9,917 bases of DNA from Bacillota bacterium (lineage in GTDB: Bacteria; Bacillota_I; Bacilli_A; Erysipelotrichales; Erysipelotrichaceae). This document shows, piece after piece, positions 1 to 6,299 of the stretch. Position numbers and translations under genes: made by a program. Location: positions 1 to 9,917 of the forward strand of contig JAEWIH010000100.1 of NCBI GenBank assembly GCA_023387245.1. Direction: 5' to 3'. The notes below the pieces were generated by a model. It was not told the origin of the DNA. It was given only the letters and a program-made list of their open reading frames with translations, and searched no databases. Within the stretch, counting starts at the first letter, position 1. Each line of letters opens with the position of its first letter.

Positions 1-1754
1 CTACCGGCCTGCTTAATATGATCACCTAATACCTGTCTTAGAGCACTATGTAGTAAATGCAGAGAAGAATGATTTCTAGCCGTTAATTTACGAGCAAAAC
101 TATCAATAATTAATTCAAATTCATCACCAATTTTAATATTACCCATAGTAACATTAACACTATGTAAATGTTGCTTATGTGGAGCCTTAGTAACATCAAT
201 AACCGCAGCCTGACAATTAGCATTTAAAATAATACCCTTATCAGCCACTTGACCACCACTAGTCGCATAAAATACTGACTTATCAAAAACAACTAAACCA
301 TTATCATCAATACTATCCACCAATTCGCCATCTTTAAATAAAGCAACTACTTTTGCTACACAGCGTTGTTGTTGATAGCCAATAAATTCAAATTCTGTAT
401 TTAAATCCATTAAAGCAACTTGTTGACTAGCAAAAGACTCAATTTCTTCTCTAGCATTTCGAGAATTTTGTTTCTGCTTTTCCATATGTCGCCTAAACCC
501 AGCCTCATCAACCTCAAAACCACTTTCTCTAGCAATTTCAACTGTTAATTCTAAAGGGAAACCATAAGTATCATACAATTTAAAAGAATCTTCACCCGAA
601 ACTACTTTATTAGTCGAACTATTTAAAATCGATTGTAATAAACGTTCCCCTTCCATTAAAGTCAAAGCAAATCTTTGTTCTTCAACTAAAACTAATTTAG
701 AAATTAATTCAACTTTTTCCAACAATTCTGGATAATATGACTTCATAATATTAGCAACAACACTCACCAACTCAAACATAAACGGTTGATTAATCCCTAA
801 TTTACGACCATAACGAATAGCACGTCGAATAATACGTCGTAGTACATAACCTCTACCTTCATTAGAAAATAAGGCACCATCACCTAAAGCAAATACAACT
901 GTCCGAATATGATCAGCAATAACCCGATAAGGAATTTTATTATCTTGATATTTTTTACTAGAACGTTTTTCACATTCCTCAATTATCGGCAAAAATAAAT
1001 CTGTATCAAAATTAGTTTCGCCATCCTGTAAAATACAAACTAAGCGCTCAAGCCCCATACCAGTATCAATATTTTTTTGAGGCAATTCTAGATATTGTTC
1101 TCTATCTATACCATCCTTAGCATTATATTGAGAAAAAACGATATTCCATACTTCAATATAACGATCATTATCTTCATCATTAAAAAATAAATCTACACCT
1201 TTATTCTCAGGATCATATTTAGCCCCACGATCATAAAAAATTTCCGAATTAGGTCCACAAGGTCCTTCACCTATTTCCCAAAAATTACCTTCAAATTTAC
1301 CAATATGATCAGCAGCTACACCCATCTTATTATGCCAAATATCATAAGCCACTACATCACTAGGATGAACAGATATATATAACTTATCTTTATCTAATCC
1401 CATCCATTTAGGACTAGTCATAAATTCCCAAGCAAAAGCAATAGCTTCTTCTTTAAAATAATCACCAATACTGAAATTACCTAACATTTCAAAAAAAGTA
1501 TGATGTCTTGCCGTTTTACCAACATTTTCAATATCATTAGAACGAATCGCCTTTTGAGCATTAGTAATTCGATTAGATAGCGGTCTTTGACTTCCATCAA
1601 AATATTTTTTCAATGCAGCTACACCAGAATTAATCCACAATAAAGTTGGATCATTATTAGGTATTAATGAATGACCCTTCTCAATCATATGACCTTTTTC
1701 TGAAAAAAAGTCTAAAAACATTTGTCTTATTTGTCCACTTGATAATTTTTTCAT
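1..1754 (-). CDS. alaS: Alanine--tRNA ligase (AlaRS), C-terminal part cut off by window edge
   Basis: Class II aminoacyl-tRNA synthetase that charges tRNA-Ala in the cytoplasm and clears mischarged Ser/Gly-tRNA-Ala. The first 584 residues are visible. The N-terminal catalytic domain has RHHTFFEMLGNFSIGDYF at about 83-100 and the motif 3 GMGLERL at 232-238. The editing domain begins near the end, with the zinc-binding HxxxH seen as H562-SSL-H566, close to the family position. The frame is still open at position 1, in the usual KQAGS region, so the second half of the editing domain and the C-Ala domain lie outside. The start MKKLSSGQIRQ is the normal AlaRS beginning. The ribosome site is weak (GAGG four bases upstream). 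The gene follows recD2 by 48 bp with no room for a T-box leader and no convincing promoter, so co-transcription with recD2 and mnmA is likely (inference). Identity is certain from the motifs. Confidence 0.97.
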   Translation of the reverse strand, partial: MKKLSSGQIRQMFLDFFSEKGHMIEKGHSLIPNNDPTLLWINSGVAALKKYFDGSQRPLSNRITNAQKAIRSNDIENVGKTARHHTFFEMLGNFSIGDYFKEEAIAFAWEFMTSPKWMGLDKDKLYISVHPSDVVAYDIWHNKMGVAADHIGKFEGNFWEIGEGPCGPNSEIFYDRGAKYDPENKGVDLFFNDEDNDRYIEVWNIVFSQYNAKDGIDREQYLELPQKNIDTGMGLERLVCILQDGETNFDTDLFLPIIEECEKRSSKKYQDNKIPYRVIADHIRTVVFALGDGALFSNEGRGYVLRRIIRRAIRYGRKLGINQPFMFELVSVVANIMKSYYPELLEKVELISKLVLVEEQRFALTLMEGERLLQSILNSSTNKVVSGEDSFKLYDTYGFPLELTVEIARESGFEVDEAGFRRHMEKQKQNSRNAREEIESFASQQVALMDLNTEFEFIGYQQQRCVAKVVALFKDGELVDSIDDNGLVVFDKSVFYATSGGQVADKGIILNANCQAAVIDVTKAPHKQHLHSVNVTMGNIKIGDEFELIIDSFARKLTARNHSSLHLLHSALRQVLGDHIKQAG

Positions 1755-1802
1755 AAAGCCTCGCTCTTCTTCTTTAACTATGATATTTTACTATATTTTA
1801 GA

Positions 1803-3923
1803 CTAAAAGTCTAATAAATGCGTAGTAATAATATTAGAATTATCATAGCTACCACTATTTTCTAAAACATCTAGTTGTCCAACTATAACTAAGTGTTGTT
1901 TAGCTCTAGTTAGTGCAGTATAAACTAAATGTTTACTTAACATATATTTTTGTTTATTAGAACAAACAAAAATCACATACTTACACTCACTCCCCTGTGC
2001 CTTATGAACCGATAAACAATAACCTAATTTCAATTGATGATAATCGACTCTATCAATTTTAACTAAATCGCCATCAAAATCGATAATCATATATGCCTCA
2101 TCTTCATTTTGAACAATTTCTACAACATAACCACTATCACCATTAAAAACAAAATCATCAATCCTATTTTGACACAATAACACTTTATCGCCTAAATAAA
2201 AACGAACTTGACCATATTCGGTATAAATATTAGACAATCCATTCCAAATTTTTTGTAAATTTAAATTTAGAACATTAATTCCATCTGCTCCTAAATACAT
2301 TGAAGATAATACTAAAATGTCCTTATCAGAAATACCAATATTTTTTAATTTAATAACTTCAGACAAAACATCATCAACAATATTAAAACTATCAATAAAA
2401 GAAACATCATTACTCAAATAATTAGATAAAGTATGATTATTTAAAATACTATTAGCCAAATTAATAATATTAGATCCTTGTTCTTGACGATGATTATATG
2501 TTAAATAACTAGTAACTACATATGGGCTTTGAATAAAATCACGAATTAAAAAACCAGGAGCCACTGGAGTTAGTTGATCTTTATCACCAACTACTATTAA
2601 TTTTTTAATCCCAAAACCAGCATCAGCAACACCACCCATTAAATAATTATCAACCATCGAAAACTCATCAATAATCAAAATATCAATATCTAACGGATTT
2701 TTATGATTCCTTCTAAATATATTTGTTTCATTATTCCACTCAAGTAAAGAATGAATAGTAGTAACATTAATCTTCAAAATTTCTTTTAAACGTTTAACAG
2801 CTTTACCGGTAGGTGCACATATCGCAATTTTATAATCTGGAAACAACGCTAATAAACAAGAAACTAAAGCATATAACAAAGTTGTTTTACCACTACCAGG
2901 TCCACCAGTAATCAAACTAATATTATGATTAATACAATTTTCAATTGCCTTTTTTTGGTCATCATCATACTTAAAATGTAATTGAGTTTCTAATTGTTCA
3001 ATTAATGCATAAATATCAGACAAACTCACAAAACCATTAGTTTTATTATAAAGTCGTTTCATAAAAAAGGCACAATTTTTTTCAGCAATCGCCTGGCTAG
3101 GATGATAATAATCATTAAAATAACAATATAGCCATTTTTCATTCAAAGCATAATTTAAATAATAATCAATATTTTGCCCAAATTTAGATTGACTAGTAGT
3201 AGCTACTAATTGATCATAACTAACACAAGTACTACCAGTTCTTAATGATAGTTCCATAACTACATAATTCAAGTAGGCACAAGCTTCAATTTCTAAATTA
3301 TTATAGTTAACTTTTAAAGCCAATTTATTTGCTAGTTTATAACCAATACCAATCTTGGCTAAAATTAAAGAATATGGATTATTAATAATGATATCAAATG
3401 CTTGATCGCCATAATGATTATAAATTTTAAATAACAATCCTAAATCAATTTCATATTTTTTAGCTAATTCTAAAATTTGATAATAGCCATCAAATTTAAT
3501 CGCCATATCTTTTAATACTTGTCTTTGTTCATCATTTAAAAAATCATCATCGAATATAAAATCGGGATCAGCTATTTTTTCAAATAAATCCAATCCATAA
3601 TATTCTATAATTTTTAATGCCTTTTTAGGACCAATACCTATAAATAATTTGGAAGATAAAAATTTCAGTAATTCTTTTTGATTATCAGGCTTAACTAAAG
3701 TAACATTAATCACTTTAAACTGTTGACCATAAGTAGGATGCTCAACAAATTGACCTTGAAAAGAATATGCTTGATCTAAAATTAATGTTTCAAAATTACC
3801 ATTAATGACTAATGTCTGATCAATATCGTGTCTTTTAATAATATAGACACCATAATTATTAATACTAGAATAATATATTTTCTTTAAACAATGACCATTA
3901 ATTATTAAAAGTTCTTGACTCAT
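1803..3923 (-). CDS. recD2: ATP-dependent RecD-like DNA helicase RecD2
   Basis: Superfamily 1B 5'-to-3' DNA helicase of the RecD2/YrrC type, which acts without RecBC in DNA repair and replication-fork maintenance (family knowledge). The 706 residues are slightly shorter than typical RecD2. An N-terminal OB-like segment (about 1-80, with the FxGxFVxHPxYGxQF pattern) and a helix-hairpin-helix region (about 90-200) precede the motor. The motor has Walker A GGPGSGKTT at 340-348, Walker B DEFSM at 419-423, GDKDQL at 446-451, HKAQGSE at 640-646 and TALTRAK at 669-675. All helicase motifs look intact. The ATG at 3923 overlaps the mnmA stop as ATGA. Its ribosome site AAGGA (3930-3934) lies inside the mnmA 3' end, so translation is probably coupled. 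The order mnmA, recD2, alaS matches Firmicutes neighbourhoods, but the TPR gene (yrrB in Bacillus) often found between mnmA and recD2 is missing here. Confidence 0.95.
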   Translation of the reverse strand: MSQELLIINGHCLKKIYYSSINNYGVYIIKRHDIDQTLVINGNFETLILDQAYSFQGQFVEHPTYGQQFKVINVTLVKPDNQKELLKFLSSKLFIGIGPKKALKIIEYYGLDLFEKIADPDFIFDDDFLNDEQRQVLKDMAIKFDGYYQILELAKKYEIDLGLLFKIYNHYGDQAFDIIINNPYSLILAKIGIGYKLANKLALKVNYNNLEIEACAYLNYVVMELSLRTGSTCVSYDQLVATTSQSKFGQNIDYYLNYALNEKWLYCYFNDYYHPSQAIAEKNCAFFMKRLYNKTNGFVSLSDIYALIEQLETQLHFKYDDDQKKAIENCINHNISLITGGPGSGKTTLLYALVSCLLALFPDYKIAICAPTGKAVKRLKEILKINVTTIHSLLEWNNETNIFRRNHKNPLDIDILIIDEFSMVDNYLMGGVADAGFGIKKLIVVGDKDQLTPVAPGFLIRDFIQSPYVVTSYLTYNHRQEQGSNIINLANSILNNHTLSNYLSNDVSFIDSFNIVDDVLSEVIKLKNIGISDKDILVLSSMYLGADGINVLNLNLQKIWNGLSNIYTEYGQVRFYLGDKVLLCQNRIDDFVFNGDSGYVVEIVQNEDEAYMIIDFDGDLVKIDRVDYHQLKLGYCLSVHKAQGSECKYVIFVCSNKQKYMLSKHLVYTALTRAKQHLVIVGQLDVLENSGSYDNSNIITTHLLDF

Positions 3924-5071
3924 ACTAAATCCTTAATTTCATAATAATATTGTTGAATGCGCTGTTGATGACTAATACCTTGATAAAAAATATTATCAAT
4001 TCTTCCTCCACCCAAACAAACACCTGCTTCGTTATAAAAAACAGCCTCTTGACCAATCGTTAATGCTTCTAGTGGCATTACTAAATCGACTGTCAAACTA
4101 TTATCATCATTAAAATGTAAAATAACTTCTTGATCTGGTTGGCGATAGCGAAACTTCGCAAATACCTTTCCTTTAATATTTAATCCATACCAATTAATTC
4201 TATTAATAAGTGCCCTATCCCACAACAACACATCACTACCCTTAGTAGCAACATAAATAATGTTTTTTAAAGCATCTTTACCACAAACAAAATAAGGACC
4301 TTTAAATTTATTAATATTCAATCCGTGTCTTTGGCCCATAGTATAATACATAATACCATTATGACTACCAACTACTTGTTTATTAATAATATCAATAATT
4401 AAGCCGTTGCGATTACTTAAATAGTTACTTAAAAATTGTTGAAAATGTCTTTCTCCTATAAAACAAATGCCGGTACTATCTTTTTTCTTAGCAACAGCTA
4501 ATCCTAACTTCTGAGCAATTTGTCTAATCTCTGACTTTTCTAAGTTTTGAAGAGGAAAAAGTACATTTTGAAAGACGTTGCCGTCAACTTGATCTAAAAA
4601 ATATGACTGATCTTTGTTTCTATCTTTAGCTTTAGATAAATATTTACGATCATTAATCGTTACTAAACTAGCATAATGGCCTGTAGCTAACATATCAAAT
4701 CCATTATCTATAGCAAATTTATAAAAAGCATCAAATTTAATAAATCGATTACATAAAATATCTGGATTAGGAGTATTGCCTAATTTATATTCATCTAAAA
4801 ATGTTTTAAATACATCATCCCAATATTTCTCAATAAAATCAATTCTTATTAATTTTAAACCTAACTGTTCGCTAACTTTTTTAGCATCATTATAATCTTT
4901 TTCTTGACTACAAGTATCATCATTTAAAGTAGGATTACCTAAAGTATCGTTATTTGCGTAAGAATCCCAATTACGCATAAACCCACATGTAACATCATAC
5001 CCTTGACATTTTAATAAATAAGCAGCTACTGCCGAATCTACACCACCTGATAAACCAACCAATACTTTCAT
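3920..5071 (-). CDS. mnmA: tRNA-specific 2-thiouridylase MnmA
   Basis: Makes 2-thiouridine at wobble U34 of Lys, Glu and Gln tRNAs, using sulfur delivered from a cysteine desulfurase (family knowledge; no desulfurase gene is in this window). The 383 residues are a normal length. The PP-loop ATP site SGGVDS lies at 8-13. The nucleophile Cys107 sits in TPNPDILCN and the persulfide Cys203 in GICFIGER, and both are present. RMSYF-like KDQSYFLDQV at about 154-162 and the C-terminal beta-barrel region follow. The start is placed at the ATG at 5071, not the in-frame ATG 87 bases upstream. It begins the canonical MKVLVGLSGGVDS and has AAGGGGG five bases before it, whereas the upstream extension overlaps spx and matches nothing in the family. 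The gene ends in TGA, overlapping the recD2 ATG by four bases. No clear separate promoter is seen. A hairpin with a T-run lies between spx and this gene. Confidence 0.97.
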   Translation of the reverse strand: MKVLVGLSGGVDSAVAAYLLKCQGYDVTCGFMRNWDSYANNDTLGNPTLNDDTCSQEKDYNDAKKVSEQLGLKLIRIDFIEKYWDDVFKTFLDEYKLGNTPNPDILCNRFIKFDAFYKFAIDNGFDMLATGHYASLVTINDRKYLSKAKDRNKDQSYFLDQVDGNVFQNVLFPLQNLEKSEIRQIAQKLGLAVAKKKDSTGICFIGERHFQQFLSNYLSNRNGLIIDIINKQVVGSHNGIMYYTMGQRHGLNINKFKGPYFVCGKDALKNIIYVATKGSDVLLWDRALINRINWYGLNIKGKVFAKFRYRQPDQEVILHFNDDNSLTVDLVMPLEALTIGQEAVFYNEAGVCLGGGRIDNIFYQGISHQQRIQQYYYEIKDLV

Positions 5072-5076
5072 ATATT

Positions 5077-5083
5077 CCCCCTT
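5077..5083 (-). promoter_or_regulatory. Ribosome binding site of mnmA
   Basis: AAGGGGG on the minus strand, five bases before the ATG at 5071. It decides the mnmA start in favour of the 383-residue form over the 412-residue reading. It lies just downstream of the T-run of the spx-end hairpin. Confidence 0.75.
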
Positions 5084-5108
5084 AATTAAAAAGCCACTAT
5101 TGTGGCTT
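5084..5108 (-). terminator. Small intrinsic terminator at the end of spx
   Basis: On the minus strand AAGCCAC, loop AATA, GTGGCTT forms a perfect 7-bp stem (5091-5108), followed by TTTTTAATT. The spx stop codon TAG (5097-5099) is inside the hairpin, so the left arm is still spx coding sequence. The stem is short and has only five GC-rich pairs, so leakage into mnmA 20 bases further on is plausible. It may equally act as an RNA processing or stability element. Confidence 0.5.
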
Positions 5109-5471
5109 ACGATCACGCATAGAAACAGGTATAAATGCCCCAATTTCTTCTTCGTCATATCCTACTTGAAAAATTTTTTCACTAAGTGTAATAGGACGTT
5201 TTAATATAGAAGGATTATCCTGGATAAATAAAACTAATTCATTCATCGTCATTTCTTCTACATTAATATTATTTTCAATAATAATTTTAGATCTTTTTGA
5301 AATAATGTCTTCAGTTCCATTTTCAGAACGCATTAACAAGTGTTTTATTTCTAATTCATTTAATTGCGTATTAAAAATATTTTTTTCAATAAATGGTAAA
5401 TTATGTTCTTTTAGCCATTTTTTTACTTTTCGACACGATGCACAGCCTGGCGAAGTATAAATAACAATCAT
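5097..5471 (-). CDS. spx: Spx-type transcriptional regulator (ArsC/Spx family)
   Basis: Spx binds the RNA polymerase alpha C-terminal domain and redirects transcription under disulfide stress, switching on thiol homeostasis genes. In Bacillus it is degraded by ClpXP (family knowledge). The 124 residues form a thioredoxin-like ArsC fold. The redox switch C10-A-S-C13 is intact, as are Gly52 (in SENGTED), needed for the alpha-CTD contact, Arg60, and Arg92 in KRPI. Together these separate it from arsenate reductases. The C-terminal tail is shorter than the 131-residue Bacillus Spx and ends in RDRKPQ, so the ClpXP recognition region may differ (inference). The start at 5471 is supported by GGGAG five bases upstream and the expected MIVIYTSPGC beginning. 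It is transcribed divergently from the ABC exporter and sits directly before mnmA, linking redox sensing to a sulfur-transfer enzyme. Confidence 0.93.
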   Translation of the reverse strand: MIVIYTSPGCASCRKVKKWLKEHNLPFIEKNIFNTQLNELEIKHLLMRSENGTEDIISKRSKIIIENNINVEEMTMNELVLFIQDNPSILKRPITLSEKIFQVGYDEEEIGAFIPVSMRDRKPQ

Positions 5472-5488
5472 ATTTTCTCCCAGCTATT

Positions 5489-5518
5489 ATTATAAACGAA
5501 AACTACTTTTTTAAACAA
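5489..5518 (-). promoter_or_regulatory. Putative spx promoter
   Basis: TATAAT (5489-5494) on the minus strand is a perfect -10. TTGTTT (5513-5518) with an 18-base spacer is a weak -35. The poly-T face of the 15-A run lies upstream and could act as an UP-like element. The implied leader is only about ten bases, just enough to include the GGGAG ribosome site. Confidence 0.45.
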
Positions 5519-5525
5519 TAAAATG

Positions 5526-5557
5526 TTACCAAAAAAAAAAAAAAACTATGATATAAT
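5526..5557 (+). promoter_or_regulatory. Putative promoter of the ABC exporter operon
   Basis: TGATATAAT (5549-5557) is a perfect extended -10. The best -35-like element is TTACCA (5526-5531), 20 bases upstream, which is longer than the ideal 17. The spacer is filled mostly by a run of A. The extended -10 can compensate for a poor -35. The transcript would start near 5564, leaving a short leader with GGAGG. Confidence 0.55.
5531..5545. repeat. Homopolymer run of 15 A in the divergent promoter region
   Basis: Fifteen consecutive A residues between the candidate -35 and -10 of the ABC operon, and upstream of the spx promoter on the other strand. Runs of this length are prone to slippage. The tract would also be intrinsically stiff or bent. 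Its length could be a sequencing or assembly uncertainty. Confidence 0.9.
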
Positions 5558-5568
5558 TAATGATGAAT

Positions 5569-5573
5569 GGAGG
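5569..5573 (+). promoter_or_regulatory. Ribosome binding site of the ABC ATPase gene
   Basis: GGAGG six bases before the ATG at 5580. It fixes the start there rather than at the in-frame ATG at 5523, which lies upstream of the -10 box and would read through the A run as lysines. Confidence 0.85.
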
Positions 5574-5579
5574 TATTTT

Positions 5580-6299
5580 ATGATTAAAGTTACAAATCTA
5601 TGTAAATCTTTTGGTGAGAAAATTGCTGTTGACAATTTAAACTTTGTTGTTCCGTCTGGAAAAATTGTTGGTTTTATTGGACCAAATGGTGCTGGTAAAT
5701 CAACAACATTGAAGATGATGACAGGTATTTTACAACCAACTAAAGGTAATATCGAATTAAATGGCTATGATATTGGTAGACAAAGCGTTTTAGCTAAAAA
5801 GCAATTTGGGATAGTTTTTGATTCTCCTGATAATTTTCTTGGTTTAAAAGGAATTGAATATTTAATTTTAATATCTAAAATTTATGAAGTAGATCAAACA
5901 AACATTTTGACTAAAATTAATGAATTAGCTAAAGTATTTAAATTGGATATGGAATTAAATAATTTAATTAGTTCATATAGTCATGGTATGCGTCAAAAAA
6001 TTATGATTATAGGATGTCTAATTCATTCGCCTAGTATTTGGTTGCTGGATGAACCTTTAACAGGACTAGATCCAGAATCTGCATTAGTTTTAAAAAATCT
6101 TATGAAACAACACGCCCAAGAAGGTAATACTGTTTTATTTTCAACTCATGTATTGGAAGTTGCTGAAAAACTGTGCGATGAAATAATTATTATTAATCAA
6201 GGGCAATTAATGTATCAAGGAACTTTAACTAATTTACAAAATAAATACCCTAATTTATCATTAGAAGATATTTTCTTTAAGGTGATTTCAAATGAGTAA
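5580..6299 (+). CDS. ABC transporter ATP-binding protein (ABC-2 exporter type)
   Basis: Cytoplasmic ATPase subunit that powers the membrane protein encoded next. The 239 residues form one nucleotide-binding domain. Walker A GPNGAGKST is at 34-42, the signature region SYSHGMRQK at 132-140, Walker B IWLLDEP at 153-159 with the D-loop TGLD, and the switch histidine at 190 in FSTHVLE. The signature replaces LSGGQ with YSHGM, and the Q-loop position reads FDSPDN, lacking a clear glutamine. Both variants occur among CcmA/EcsA/BcrA-like exporters, so the protein is probably active. The start at 5580 is set by GGAGG; the longer in-frame reading from 5523 would run through its own promoter. Its stop overlaps the permease start by eight bases, showing an operon. 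The substrate cannot be told from sequence; peptide, antibiotic or lipid export are family possibilities only. Confidence 0.93.
   Translation: MIKVTNLCKSFGEKIAVDNLNFVVPSGKIVGFIGPNGAGKSTTLKMMTGILQPTKGNIELNGYDIGRQSVLAKKQFGIVFDSPDNFLGLKGIEYLILISKIYEVDQTNILTKINELAKVFKLDMELNNLISSYSHGMRQKIMIIGCLIHSPSIWLLDEPLTGLDPESALVLKNLMKQHAQEGNTVLFSTHVLEVAEKLCDEIIIINQGQLMYQGTLTNLQNKYPNLSLEDIFFKVISNE

Noticed and set aside
1798..1814. Hairpin TTAGAC/GTCTAA at the recD2 stop as a terminator
   Set aside because: Only a 6-bp AT-rich stem and followed on the minus strand by AATATAG rather than a T-run. Too weak to call.
1790..1818. A separate alaS promoter (TATAGT as -10)
   Set aside because: The matching -35 position reads TTTATT, a poor match, and such AT-rich hexamers are expected by chance here.
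5072..5158. A 29-residue N-terminal extension of MnmA
   Set aside because: It overlaps spx, lies across the hairpin, and resembles no MnmA N-terminus. The ATG at 5071 has a strong ribosome site and the canonical start.
5097..5471. Arsenate reductase (ArsC) instead of Spx
   Set aside because: The CxxC at 10-13, Gly52, Arg60 and the RPI at 92-94 with the Spx-like flanks fit Spx; single-cysteine glutaredoxin-linked ArsC lacks the CxxC.
5523..5579. A 19-residue N-terminal extension of the ABC ATPase with four lysines
   Set aside because: The lysines come from the A run, and the ATG at 5523 lies upstream of the -10 box. GGAGG points to the ATG at 5580.
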